Assembly (NCBI GenBank): GCA_020252485.1
Contig: JADCCX010000038.1
Coordinates: forward strand, 33,432 to 97,431
Origin: Methylocystis sp.
GTDB lineage: Bacteria > Pseudomonadota > Alphaproteobacteria > Rhizobiales > Beijerinckiaceae
Direction: 5' to 3'
DNA: 64,000 nucleotides
Below, piece by piece: positions 18,110-26,105 of the stretch. Made by a program: the position numbers and the translations under genes. The number at the start of each line of letters is the position of its first letter. The stretch's first letter is position 1. The notes under the pieces were generated by a model. The model was given only the letters and a program-made list of their open reading frames with translations. It was not told the DNA's origin and searched no databases.

Positions 18110-18493
18110 GTGAATGTGGTTTTGGACGCCTCAGCAGTGCTAGCGCTGCTGAAAGGCGAGGCAATTGCCGACGAGCATATGTCGCGAATTCCTGGTGCGA
18201 CCATCAGCAGCCTTAATCTCTGCGAGGTCGTCTCAAAGCAGACGATCGCAGGCATAGACGAACCCGTGATCCGTCGCGCGCTGACGCGATTGAATCTCAA
18301 GATTGCTGCATTCGATGGTGAGCGGGCCCTCCGCGCTGGCCTGCTGATCAGCGCTACGAAGCCGTTCGGTCTCTCGATGGGGGATCGCGCCTGCGTTGCT
18401 CTCGGCGCCGAACTGGGTTGGCCAATCCTGACTGCAGACCGGGCCTGGGAACGGCTTCGCAAAGCCAGCTTCAATATTGTCATGATACGTTAG
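18110..18493 (+). CDS. PIN-domain ribonuclease toxin (VapC/FitB type)
   Basis: 127 residues, predicted Mg-dependent ribonuclease. The acidic residues of the PIN active site are visible: Asp in VVLDASAVLALL, Glu in SSLNLCEVVSK, and Asp in SMGDRACVALGAELG and ILTADRAW. No ATG fits; GTG at 18110 starts the protein exactly at the first beta strand. The gene is paired with the antitoxin just upstream. Its stop lies 11 bp before the glutathione transferase start, so read-through transcription is possible. Confidence 0.87.
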   Translation: MNVVLDASAVLALLKGEAIADEHMSRIPGATISSLNLCEVVSKQTIAGIDEPVIRRALTRLNLKIAAFDGERALRAGLLISATKPFGLSMGDRACVALGAELGWPILTADRAWERLRKASFNIVMIR

Positions 18494-18504
18494 GGCGAAA
18501 ACTC

Positions 18505-19125
18505 ATGCTCATCATCCATGGCCGCATCAGTTCGGTCAACGTGCAGAAGGTGGTCCTCGCCTGCGAGGAATTGAAGCTGCCCTATATCCGCCACAACGCG
18601 GGCGGCGCTTTCGGCATCGTCAAGACGCCGGAATACATGGCGATGAACCCCAACAGCCTCGTGCCGGTGCTTGTCGACGGCGATCTGGTCCTGTGGGAAT
18701 CGAACGCCATCGTGCGCTATCTCGCGGCCAAACACGGTGCGGGAACCCTGTGGCCGCTCGACCCTGCCGCCCGTGCGCTCACCGACCGCTGGATGGACTG
18801 GCAAACCACCAATCTCTCGGTGAAGATGCATGCGGCCTTCTGGGGCCTGATCCGCACCGCGCCGGAAAAGCAGGATGCGGCGGCCATCACGGCCTCGGTC
18901 TCGGCCACGGAGGGCGCGATGGATGTGCTGGAGGCGCATCTGGAAGGCCGGAGCTTCGTATCCGGCGACCGCGTCACGATCGGGGATCTGGGGCTCCTGC
19001 CGGCTGTTTTCCGCTGGCTGCACATGCCCGTGGAGCGCAAGGCCCGGCCACGCTGCGAGGAGTGGTCGGGCAGGCTTGCCGCGCGTCCCGGCTATGCGAA
19101 CGGCCTGCCGCTGCCGATTGCCTGA
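18505..19125 (+). CDS. Glutathione S-transferase family protein
   Basis: 206 residues with the thioredoxin-like N-terminal domain (GRISSVNVQKVVLACEEL, NSLVPVLVDGDLVLWESNAI) that binds glutathione, and an all-helical C-terminal domain with VTIGDLGLLPAVF, equivalent to the family's D-x-x-L-x-P signature. The ES dipeptide contacting the gamma-glutamyl group is present. The active-site residue is probably a Ser in the first loop. Substrate unknown. The start is ATG 18505. Confidence 0.88.
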   Translation: MLIIHGRISSVNVQKVVLACEELKLPYIRHNAGGAFGIVKTPEYMAMNPNSLVPVLVDGDLVLWESNAIVRYLAAKHGAGTLWPLDPAARALTDRWMDWQTTNLSVKMHAAFWGLIRTAPEKQDAAAITASVSATEGAMDVLEAHLEGRSFVSGDRVTIGDLGLLPAVFRWLHMPVERKARPRCEEWSGRLAARPGYANGLPLPIA

Positions 19126-19481
19126 CCCTCAGCGCCAGACGCCCATCTCCGATTTGCCGCGCCCGCCGATGCGGATGCTGGTCCCGTCTCATGGCGTCAT
19201 GCTCTAGAGCGGTTACCGATCTGACTGAATCAGATCGGCCGCTCTAAGCTCTTGATTTACCGCATTTTCTTTCGAAGAACCGGTATCCACTTCTTCGGAA
19301 AATGCTCTAATGGCGTCATGCTCTAAGGCAGCCTACGCCCGGGATCGGCGCATCCGGCCGACAGGGTCTCCACACCCGGCGCGGTTTCAGCAGGCTTGCA
19401 GTCCTTCGCCGAAACCGGGTGGAGCATTATGAACGGAAGGAGGACGGGGAGGGGAATCCTTCGCACCCTCCCGCACATCCA
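19126..19481. other. Intergenic region, no gene seen
   Basis: 356 bp between a rightward transferase gene and a leftward DUF1489 gene. It contains the interspersed repeat at 19191-19325. The remaining sequence (19326-19481) shows no credible start, codon pattern or RNA gene. Confidence 0.6.
19191..19325. repeat. Interspersed repeat flanked by 16-bp direct repeats
   Basis: ATGGCGTCATGCTCTA occurs at 19191-19206 and again at 19310-19325. Between them are two inverted repeats: TAGAGCGG..CCGATCTGA with TCAGATCGG..CCGCTCTA (19205-19246), and CATTTTCTTTCGAAGAA with TTCTTCGGAAAATG (19263-19304). The layout is that of a small non-coding mobile or REP-like element. The same 14-mer end reappears reversed at 46195-46208. 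Confidence 0.7.
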
Positions 19482-19916
19482 TCACAGCAGGCCCAGCCCC
19501 GCGAGTTCGCGGCGCAGCGCATCCGGCATATCGGCGTTCGCGCCAAGCTCCGCCATATCGGGCGGCGCGTCCTTCTCATCGAGGTAGCGCCAGCCCTGGA
19601 ACGGCTTCATCGGGCGCGGCCGCACCGGATGCACCAAGGGCTCCAGCACGAGATGGCAGCGGCTGATGCCCGCCTCATCCGTGAAGGGGCGGATGGCGAG
19701 CAGCTTCTGCCGACACTGGATCTGGCTTTTGATCACCCAGTAGAGCGAGCCGCCCTGCGGGCCCTCGCCGATACGGCGGGGAAACATCCGCGTCGTGTGC
19801 TGCTGCTCGTAGGGACGGCCCAGCCGCCGGAACAGCAGCCGCGTCTCCTCGATCCATTCCTCCAGATCGGCAATGGAGCTGCAGCCGACGGCGAGCTTCA
19901 GGAGGTTCAGGGGCAT
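19482..19916 (-). CDS. DUF1489 family protein
   Basis: 144 residues, a conserved alphaproteobacterial family of unknown function. The start PLNLLKLAVG, the mid-region MFPRRIGEGPQGGSLYWVIK and the PRPMKPFQGWRYL segment are characteristic. There are no transmembrane segments or signal peptide, so it is probably cytosolic. No functional partner is evident in the neighbourhood. Confidence 0.8.
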   Translation of the reverse strand: MPLNLLKLAVGCSSIADLEEWIEETRLLFRRLGRPYEQQHTTRMFPRRIGEGPQGGSLYWVIKSQIQCRQKLLAIRPFTDEAGISRCHLVLEPLVHPVRPRPMKPFQGWRYLDEKDAPPDMAELGANADMPDALRRELAGLGLL

Positions 19917-19998
19917 CGGAGCGTTCTACCCCAGGGCTGCGGGAAGGCGAGCGACTTGCCGCCGCTGTGCACAGGTTTGGGGACGTTCGACTTTTTTC

Positions 19999-20157
19999 CT
20001 TCTCCCCTTGCGGGAGAAGGTGTCATGCGGATGCATGACGGATGAGGGGTATCGCCTGGCTCTCCCTTTGGCGCAAATACCTTGAGCCTTGTTTGGTAAG
20101 ACCCCTCATCCGGCCTTCGCTGACGCGAAGGCCACCTTCTCCCGCAAGGGGAGAAGG
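19999..20157. repeat. Class B palindromic repeat, complete copy
   Basis: The 5' module CTTCTCCCCTTGCGGGAGAAGG is followed by a small hairpin TCATGC-GGAT-GCATGA and GATGAGGGGT. After about 50 bp of variable sequence the 3' module runs ACCCCTCATC, then hairpin GGCCTTCGC-TGAC-GCGAAGGCC, then CACCTTCTCCCGCAAGGGGAGAAGG. The modules are complementary overall. It lies downstream of mccA and upstream of DUF1489. Confidence 0.8.
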
Positions 20158-20215
20158 GGTGAGCCAGGCTCCCTCCTTCTCCCGCAAGGGGAGAAGGAGG
20201 GAGCCTGGCTCACCC
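20157..20215. repeat. Perfect 27-bp inverted repeat over the mccA stop codon
   Basis: Arms 20157-20183 and 20189-20215 are perfectly complementary over 27 bases with a 5-base loop (GCAAG). The core is a class B arm; the outer part copies the last bases of mccA, including its TGA at 20210-20212. It would form a very stable hairpin at the end of the mccA transcript and could act as a terminator or 3' stabiliser. Confidence 0.75.
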
Positions 20216-22306
20216 CTCGGCCAGCACGACGACTTTGGCCCCTTCGCTGACCTGCGCGCCGACATCGCCGATCACCTCGGCCACTGTGCCGTCGCGGGGC
20301 GCGACAAGGGCGTGCTCCATCTTCATCGCCTCGACCACCGCCACTTTCTGCCCCTTGCTGACGGCATCGCCGGCCTGCACCATCAGGGCGACCAGCTTGC
20401 CATGCATGGGGGATTTGATCGCAGCGCCGCCGGCATCATCCATCGCGTCGAGATCGACATCGAAGGGATCGTAGAGGGAGACGCGCGTCTGGCGGTTGTC
20501 GCGGATGACGAGATAGCCATCGCTTCCACGGACGATGGCATCAACCAATCCGGTGCTGACCGGAAGCGCGTCCGGATAACGCTTGCCCTCCACAGCGATC
20601 AGAAGGTTCGCCGCCAGCGGATTGATGGCGAAACTGTCTCCGACACCCCAGGGGTCGCCGGGCGATGCGCCGCGTGCGAGGGCAGCCTCCTTCAATCTGG
20701 CTTTCTCATCGACGGTCAGCCTGAGCGCAGCCGCCGCCACCGCCTCAGCATCCACCGGCTGCTCCACCGCGCCCAGCGCCACCTTCTCCCGCTCGATCAG
20801 GCCCGTATCCAGCTTGCCCGCCCGGAAATCCGGATGATCGGCCAACAGGCGCAGGAAGCGCACGTTGCTCTTGGGGCCCGCCACTATTGTCTGGCGCAGC
20901 GCCGCCGAAAGGCGGTCCAGGGCTTCATCGCGCGTGGCCCCATGCGCGATCACCTTGGCGATCATCGGGTCGTAATAGGGCGTCACGGCCCCGCCTTCCG
21001 CCACGCCTGAATCGACGCGGATGCCGGGCGTGGCTCCCATCCCTCCCCCTTGCGGGGAGGGTGGCCCGAACCCCGGACGTGATCCGGGGGAAGGGCCGGG
21101 AGGGGTGTGGGCGGCCTGATTCCCCCTCCCCGGATCGCTGTCGCGATCCGACCCTCCCCGCAAGGGGGAGGGAAGGTCACCCGGCCGTTCCGCCGTCTCC
21201 TCCGGCAGCCTGAGCGCCCAGAGCTTGCCCGTGGATGGCAGGAAATCATGCTCCGGGTCCTCGGCGTAGACGCGCGCCTCCACCGCATGCCCGTTGATCC
21301 TGAGATCGCCTTGCGTGAAAGGCAGCGCCTCGCCCGCCGCCACGCGGAACTGCAGCTCGACCAGATCGAGCCCGGTGATCATCTCCGTCACGGGATGCTC
21401 CACCTGCAGCCGCGTGTTCATCTCCATGAAATAGAAGCCGTCCTTGCGCAGGCCGCGCGAGCCATCGGCGATGAATTCCACCGTGCCCGCACCCACGTAA
21501 CCCACCGCCTTCGCCGCATCGACCGCCGCCTTGCCCATGGCGGCGCGGACATCGTCCGGCATGCCGGGTGCGGGCGCTTCCTCGATCACCTTCTGGTGGC
21601 GGCGCTGCGCCGAGCAATCGCGCTCGAAGAGATGCACCACGTTGCCGTGGCTGTCGCCGAAGACCTGGATTTCGACATGGCGCGGCGATGTCACGTATTT
21701 CTCGATCAGCACGCGGTCGTCGCTGAAGGCGTTCTTCGCCTCGCGCCTGGCGGAGGCGAGCGCCTCCTCGAATTCGGCGTGCTTGTCGACGCGCTTCATG
21801 CCCTTGCCGCCGCCGCCGGCCACCGCCTTGATCAGCACGGGGTAGCCGATCTGATAGGCCTTCTCCTTCAGGAAAGCCGGGTCCTGATTGCTGCCATGAT
21901 AGCCTGGCACCACGGGCACGCCCGCCTTCTCGGCCAGCGCCTTGGCCGCATCCTTCAGCCCCATGGCCTCGATGGCCGAGGACGGCGGTCCGACGAAGAT
22001 GATGCCCGCTTCCGCGCAGGCGGCGGCGAAACCCGTGTTCTCCGACAGGAAGCCGTAGCCCGGATGCACGCAGGCCGCCCCGGCCTGCTTCGCGACCTCA
22101 AGGATCACGTCGCCGCGAAGGTAGCTGTCGCGGGCTGGGGCCGGGCCGATCAGATAGGCCTCATCGGCCATCCTCACATGGGGGGCCTGAGCGTCCGCCT
22201 CGGAATAGACGGCGATGGTCCGCATGCCGAGCCTTTTCGCTGTGCGGATGACGCGGCAGGCGATCTCGCCGCGGTTGGCGATCAGGACGGATTCGAGGGG
22301 TCTCAT
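20210..22306 (-). CDS. mccA: Methylcrotonyl-CoA carboxylase biotin-bearing subunit, with repeat-encoded insert
   Basis: 698 residues. It carries biotin carboxylase (residues 1-450: SVLIANRGEIACRVIRTA, ATP-grasp AVAGGGGKGMK, EMNTRLQVEHPVTE) and a C-terminal biotinyl domain with the attachment Lys in VEAMKMEH. It carboxylates biotin for 3-methylcrotonyl-CoA in leucine degradation. Assignment over propionyl-CoA carboxylase rests on ivd and mccB in the same region and is moderately sure. About 44 residues (roughly 378-422, containing SPLRGG and PSPQGGGMG) are encoded by a class A repeat inserted in frame in a loop before the conserved RVDSGV..VTPYYDPMIAK. The stop codon lies inside a perfect palindrome. 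Confidence 0.85.
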   Translation of the reverse strand: MRPLESVLIANRGEIACRVIRTAKRLGMRTIAVYSEADAQAPHVRMADEAYLIGPAPARDSYLRGDVILEVAKQAGAACVHPGYGFLSENTGFAAACAEAGIIFVGPPSSAIEAMGLKDAAKALAEKAGVPVVPGYHGSNQDPAFLKEKAYQIGYPVLIKAVAGGGGKGMKRVDKHAEFEEALASARREAKNAFSDDRVLIEKYVTSPRHVEIQVFGDSHGNVVHLFERDCSAQRRHQKVIEEAPAPGMPDDVRAAMGKAAVDAAKAVGYVGAGTVEFIADGSRGLRKDGFYFMEMNTRLQVEHPVTEMITGLDLVELQFRVAAGEALPFTQGDLRINGHAVEARVYAEDPEHDFLPSTGKLWALRLPEETAERPGDLPSPLRGGSDRDSDPGRGNQAAHTPPGPSPGSRPGFGPPSPQGGGMGATPGIRVDSGVAEGGAVTPYYDPMIAKVIAHGATRDEALDRLSAALRQTIVAGPKSNVRFLRLLADHPDFRAGKLDTGLIEREKVALGAVEQPVDAEAVAAAALRLTVDEKARLKEAALARGASPGDPWGVGDSFAINPLAANLLIAVEGKRYPDALPVSTGLVDAIVRGSDGYLVIRDNRQTRVSLYDPFDVDLDAMDDAGGAAIKSPMHGKLVALMVQAGDAVSKGQKVAVVEAMKMEHALVAPRDGTVAEVIGDVGAQVSEGAKVVVLAEG
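21041..21173. repeat. Class A palindromic repeat inside mccA
   Basis: The copy begins CCCTCCCCCTTGCGGGGAGGG and ends CCCTCCCCGCAAGGGGGAGGG, like the intergenic copy at 14493. The inner parts include ACCCCGGACGTGATCCGGGGG and GGATCGCTGTCGCGATCC hairpins. It is translated on the minus strand with no stop codon, extending the carboxylase by about 44 residues. End coordinates may be off by a base or two. Confidence 0.85.
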
Positions 22307-22375
22307 GGCGGCGCTCTCCCTCGCTCTTTTCTATGCGAGCGGGAGCGGCTTGTCATGAAGGTTGTGAGGGGAGGA

Positions 22376-22753
22376 TCAGCCGGCGGCGGAGCGCCGCGCC
22401 AGCTTCTGGAGCCAGGGACGGATGGGCAGGAAGGCCCGGTACAACCCCTCGAGCAGCATCGGCAGCGGCGGCAGGCTGGCGATGCGGCCAAGCCAGCGCC
22501 AGCGCGGCAGCGACAGCCAGAGCAGGATGAAGGCGCGCGCCCCATCCGCCATCTGCCCATCAGCGCCTTTCACATGGAAGCGCGCCATGGCGGCCTCCGG
22601 CGTCAGCCCGGCAGGCGCCGCGCCCGGCTGGCTGATGTCGCACCATGTGACCAGTTCGGCTCCCTCGCCGCGCTGATAGAGGCCGATCTCGCTCCGGCAG
22701 AGCGGGCAGGAGCCATCGTAATAGACGGTGACGGGTTTGGGTTTCTCGGTCAT
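22376..22753 (-). CDS. DCC-family thiol-disulfide oxidoreductase (DUF393)
   Basis: 125 residues. VTVYYDGSCPLCRSEIGLY carries the DxxCPLC signature that names the family, a thioredoxin-like CxxC pair. The central DISQPGAAPAGLT and the C-terminal basic/aromatic helices (WLSLPRWRWLGRI, FLPIRPWLQKLA) are usual. The reaction is not established for the family. It lies between mccA and an alpha/beta hydrolase on the same strand, with about 60-70 bp on each side. Confidence 0.85.
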   Translation of the reverse strand: MTEKPKPVTVYYDGSCPLCRSEIGLYQRGEGAELVTWCDISQPGAAPAGLTPEAAMARFHVKGADGQMADGARAFILLWLSLPRWRWLGRIASLPPLPMLLEGLYRAFLPIRPWLQKLARRSAAG

Positions 22754-22813
22754 GGCGCGTAGATGGGTCTTCCAGGCCCGCCGGGCGATGCGGCGCGGGG
22801 ACGCGGCAGTGTT

Positions 22814-24373
22814 TCAGCCGGCCAGCAGCGGGAAGGTCACGCCGATGGCCCAGGCGAAGGCGGCCGCATTGGCGATGCCGCCCACGAACGGATGCCCCGT
22901 GCGCCGGTAGGCCCAGCTGCTGAACAGGCCATAGACGATGAAGAACAGCACGATGACCGGGATGATGATGACGAGGAAGAACAGCCGCTCGAAATCGAGC
23001 GCCACGGCGATGGCGAGCGACAGCAGAAAGGCGATCTTGGCGGCAAGATAAGCGCCTCGCGCCGCAGACCGACCGTCCGCGCCGCCGCCCCGCGTCAGCC
23101 ATTCGTCGCTGAGGAAAAAGAGCAGCGTCCCCACCAGCATCGCGCCGACCAGCGCCACCCGCGCCGGACCCGGCACGAAGGAGGTGACGAAGGCATTGAG
23201 CGGCCAGACGATGGCCAGAAAGCCGAAGGCGATGGCGAGCGATGCGCCCAGCGCCAACGCGCTCCATGATGTCCGCGCTGTGGACGGCGATGAGCGGCCT
23301 CTGCCGGTCCAGATGAGGCAGAGCGCCGTGATCAGGCCATAGGCCGCGAAATGCGCCGCCAGATAATCGCCCACCAGCACCGGCAGGAAATGCGTCGGCG
23401 CGACGCGCAGGATCAGCGGCGTGGCCAGCGTCGGCAGCAGCAGCGGCAGCCAGAGCCGCCGCCAGGGCAGCGCTGCGCCGATGGGCGTTGCCGTCACGGC
23501 CGGCAGCAGCTTCGACAGCGGGTATGCCAGCAGCACGCAGCCTGCGAGCAGCAGCAGGATCCAGAGGCCGCGCGCGTCGAGATAGGGCAGCTCGCTCCTT
23601 ACAATCCCGAAGCTGCCATCGAGCCAGGCCTGCGCCTCGCGCATGCTCGCCTGGCTGTAGAGCACGCCCACATGCTCGACGCCGGGGCTGAAGGCCGCCC
23701 GCCGCACCACGCCGCGGCCGAAATCGCCATAGGTGACGCCGGGTTTCGCTTCCGGCACGGGCGGCTCAGCTTTGGCGGAAGCGAGGCTCACGGCCCTCAG
23801 CGCCTCCTGTTTCAGCATCCCTTCCCAATCGCCGACAATGATCAGGAGATTGGCCGGGCTTTCCGCCGTCACGACGGGGGAAAACATCGAGACAGCGATG
23901 GTCGCCGCCACGGAAGGGTCCGCCTGCGCGAAGCGCACGACGATGTCGGAGGCCATGGAATGGCCGAGCACCGCCAGCCTGCCATCGCCCAGCGCATGGG
24001 CCAGTTCGGCGACCGCCGCCACCTCGCGCACCAGCGTCTGTGTTGCGCCCTCGGCCCTGGTGATGCTGCCGGCCAGCGGCGAAGGGTTGCGCCCATGGCC
24101 GGCGAAATCGAAGGTGATCGCGGTATAGCCATTGCGGGCGAAGGTGGTGGCGAAGGGCTGCATCAATTGCTGCGAGCCGGCGAAGCCATGGGCGATGACA
24201 ATGACGGGGCCGAGCGCCGCATCCGCGGGTCTGAAGATCGTTGCGGGAATTGTCCCCACCTGGATCGGCGAGACGATGACGTCGCGGCGCGTCAGCGAAA
24301 GCTGCCAGAGGGCAGCAGCGATCGCCAGCAAAGCGAGGGCGAGAGCGGCAAGCTGGGGAAAGCGAAGCGGCAT
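22814..24373 (-). CDS. Alpha/beta hydrolase fused to polytopic membrane domain
   Basis: 519 residues. After an N-terminal membrane anchor (ALALALLAIAAALWQL) an alpha/beta hydrolase domain follows with the oxyanion region VIVIAHGFAGSQQ and nucleophile elbow LGHSMASD (Ser near 141). From about residue 260 to the end there are roughly six to seven hydrophobic segments (LWILLLLAGCVLLAYPL, FFLVIIIPVIVLFFIVYG). The combination suggests a membrane-tethered esterase or lipase-like enzyme; the substrate is unknown and the catalytic His was not pinned down. The start MPLRFPQLA is reasonable. Confidence 0.75.
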   Translation of the reverse strand: MPLRFPQLAALALALLAIAAALWQLSLTRRDVIVSPIQVGTIPATIFRPADAALGPVIVIAHGFAGSQQLMQPFATTFARNGYTAITFDFAGHGRNPSPLAGSITRAEGATQTLVREVAAVAELAHALGDGRLAVLGHSMASDIVVRFAQADPSVAATIAVSMFSPVVTAESPANLLIIVGDWEGMLKQEALRAVSLASAKAEPPVPEAKPGVTYGDFGRGVVRRAAFSPGVEHVGVLYSQASMREAQAWLDGSFGIVRSELPYLDARGLWILLLLAGCVLLAYPLSKLLPAVTATPIGAALPWRRLWLPLLLPTLATPLILRVAPTHFLPVLVGDYLAAHFAAYGLITALCLIWTGRGRSSPSTARTSWSALALGASLAIAFGFLAIVWPLNAFVTSFVPGPARVALVGAMLVGTLLFFLSDEWLTRGGGADGRSAARGAYLAAKIAFLLSLAIAVALDFERLFFLVIIIPVIVLFFIVYGLFSSWAYRRTGHPFVGGIANAAAFAWAIGVTFPLLAG

Positions 24374-24486
24374 GGCATTGCTTTGAGCAGGCCCGTGCGG
24401 CGTCGGTCAACCGGCGTTCAGGGTGAACAATGGCAGGAAGCAAAACGCGGCTTTTCAGAAACCTCAGCTTATGTCACCTTTCCTTC

Positions 24487-24783
24487 ATGACGCGCTTGGC
24501 TTCCCTTGGCGGTGCAGTGACGGTCGCTCTCGTGCTTGGCGCATCCGCCGCCGTCGCGCATCATCGGCCCGTCATCGTCAACAACCAGCGCGTGGCCGAA
24601 GACCCGACGCAGAAATGCGAATGCCGCGCCCGGGGCAAAGCCTTCACCGTCGGCGAGCAGATTTGCCTCAACGGCCGCATGGCCATCTGCGCAATGGATC
24701 AGAATGTCACGAGCTGGCGGCCGACATCCGATGCCTGCCCGAATGCGCGGAACTATACTCCGGTGCGGCTGGCTGCGCGCTGA
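24487..24783 (+). CDS. Small secreted cysteine-containing protein
   Basis: 98 residues of unknown function. ATG 24487 begins a Sec signal peptide (MTRLASLGGAVTVALVLGAS, cleavage probably after AVA near residue 23). The mature part holds four Cys (KCECRARGK, QICLNGRMAICAMD, DACPNAR), suggesting disulfide bonds in the periplasm. An upstream ATG at 24430 would hide the signal peptide and is disfavoured. No named family was recognised with confidence. Confidence 0.65.
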   Translation: MTRLASLGGAVTVALVLGASAAVAHHRPVIVNNQRVAEDPTQKCECRARGKAFTVGEQICLNGRMAICAMDQNVTSWRPTSDACPNARNYTPVRLAAR

Positions 24784-24795
24784 GCGGCCGCTCCC

Positions 24796-25131
24796 TTACT
24801 GGCGCGGCAGCGCGGCATAATAGGCCGCCAGCGCCGCCATATCCTCGCGCGTCAGCTCGCGCGCCATATAGCGCATTTCCCTGTGGCGGCGCTGGCCGCT
24901 CCTGAAGGCCATGAGCTGGTTGAACAGGTAGAGCTCGTTCTGCCCGGCGAGATGCGGCACCGCCACATCGGGCGCGATGCCCTCCGCGCCATGGCAGGCG
25001 GCGCAGCTTTCCACGCTGATCCGCCGCGGATCGGCGCCGACTGGCCCAATGAGACTGCTCGTCCACAGGGCGGCGAGCAGCGGCAGGCCGATCCGGGAAG
25101 CGTTCCGCATCAATGATCTCCGGCGATTCAT
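24796..25131 (-). CDS. Small periplasmic c-type cytochrome
   Basis: 111 residues: signal peptide (about 1-33), then CAACH, the haem c attachment site, and a cytochrome-c fold with NQLMAFRSGQRRH and the C-terminal helix ELTREDMAALAAYYAALP. The distal Met ligand could be in REMRYMAREL. It resembles short class I cytochromes of the c553/c4 half type. Its ATG overlaps the stop of the upstream DUF465 gene (ATGA), so the two are translated together. Confidence 0.87.
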   Translation of the reverse strand: MNRRRSLMRNASRIGLPLLAALWTSSLIGPVGADPRRISVESCAACHGAEGIAPDVAVPHLAGQNELYLFNQLMAFRSGQRRHREMRYMARELTREDMAALAAYYAALPRQ

Positions 25132-25367
25132 CGCGCGGTCAGCAGGGCGTGGATTTCGTCCTTCAGCTTCAGCCGGAGCTTGCGCATCGTCTCTTCCGTC
25201 ATGCTGTCGACCGGCTCAAGATTGGTCTCCGCCCGGTGGATGGCGCGGTTGATCTCGTCGTAGCGTTCGGCCAGCTTGACGAAATGAGCGTTGCCCAGCT
25301 TCAGCTCATGCAGCTTTGCGGCATGCTCGGGAAATTCCTCGCGCAGATCATGGGGCGTGTGGGACAT
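25128..25367 (-). CDS. YdcH-family (DUF465) small helical protein
   Basis: 79 residues, almost entirely charged helix, matching DUF465: HDLREEFPEHAAKLHELK and the C-terminal MRKLRLKLKDEIHALL. Family function is unknown. The ATG at 25367 begins MSHTPHDL; frames further upstream do not look like the family. It is translationally coupled to the cytochrome gene. Confidence 0.85.
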   Translation of the reverse strand: MSHTPHDLREEFPEHAAKLHELKLGNAHFVKLAERYDEINRAIHRAETNLEPVDSMTEETMRKLRLKLKDEIHALLTAR

Positions 25368-25500
25368 CGGCGGGATCCTCGGTTGGTGTGGCGAGCATGG
25401 CATGGGGGGTGCTGCTGGCCATTGCGCGAGATCAAATGGGGGATTCGGCAATAAATATCATATCGATCCTGGCTCGAAAGATATCTTGCGTTGCCGCTTT

Positions 25501-25548
25501 CATCACATGTGATGCAGCCTTGCAATCGGCAATTGATGTAGTTACAAT
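25501..25548 (+). promoter_or_regulatory. brnTA promoter and palindrome
   Basis: TTGCAA (25520-25525), a 17-bp spacer and TACAAT (25543-25548) form a strong sigma-70-like promoter. CATCACATGTGATG (25501-25514) is a perfect 14-bp palindrome just upstream of the -35 and a candidate operator. The -10 ends only five bases before the brnT ATG, so the transcript may be leaderless. Confidence 0.55.
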
Positions 25549-25553
25549 AAATC

Positions 25554-25832
25554 ATGATCATCACATATGATCAGGAAAAACACGCTTGGACACTCGCCCA
25601 TCGGGTGCTGGATTTTGAACGCTGTTCCGAGGTGTTTGGCGGCATTCATGTCACTGTGCAAGACACGCGTGAGGTCTATGGCGAGATACGCAACATCACC
25701 ATCGGCAGCCTTGATGGGCGAATGGTGATCATCGTCTGGACACCCAGAAGCGGCTCGCGCCGCATCATCAGCATGAGGAAAGCCAATGACCGTGAGCAAA
25801 AAGCCTATGCCCCGCTCCTTCGCGGCGGATGA
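25554..25832 (+). CDS. brnT: BrnT-family ribonuclease toxin
   Basis: 92 residues, RelE-fold ribonuclease of the BrnT family. Family hallmarks are ITYDQEKHAWTLAHRVLDF, the central REVYGEIRNITIGSLDGRMVII region and the C-terminal RRIISMRKANDRE, which holds the catalytic Arg and basic residues. No ribosome-binding site precedes ATG 25554. It overlaps brnA by 47 bases, the usual toxin-first arrangement of this family. Confidence 0.92.
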   Translation: MIITYDQEKHAWTLAHRVLDFERCSEVFGGIHVTVQDTREVYGEIRNITIGSLDGRMVIIVWTPRSGSRRIISMRKANDREQKAYAPLLRGG

Positions 25833-26052
25833 TGCGCCCAATCTGGCCACGCCTGAATGGCGCGAAAAGTTTGCCCGGGCCGACGTCATGCAGGGAACGC
25901 GCATCGTGAAGCGCGGACGCCCTGCCGCCGAACGCCGCAAGGTTTCCGCCACGATCCGGCTGGACGAGGATGTGGTCAGCTATTTCCGCGCGGAAGGACC
26001 GGGCTGGCAGACGCGTGTGAACGCGGCGCTGAGGAAGGTGATCGGGGGGTGA
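25786..26052 (+). CDS. brnA: BrnA-family antitoxin
   Basis: 88 residues. The C-terminal half (KVSATIRLDEDVVSYFRAEG then GWQTRVNAALRKVI) is the ribbon-helix-helix DNA-binding domain of BrnA antitoxins, and KRGRPAAERRK is the usual basic linker. BrnA neutralises BrnT and represses the operon. The start at 25786 lies within brnT, which suggests coupled translation. Confidence 0.92.
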   Translation: MTVSKKPMPRSFAADDAPNLATPEWREKFARADVMQGTRIVKRGRPAAERRKVSATIRLDEDVVSYFRAEGPGWQTRVNAALRKVIGG

Positions 26053-26105
26053 GGGCACATTTGAGCGGTTTGGAATGTGCACCCTGTAACGTAGGATGAA
26101 AGCAA

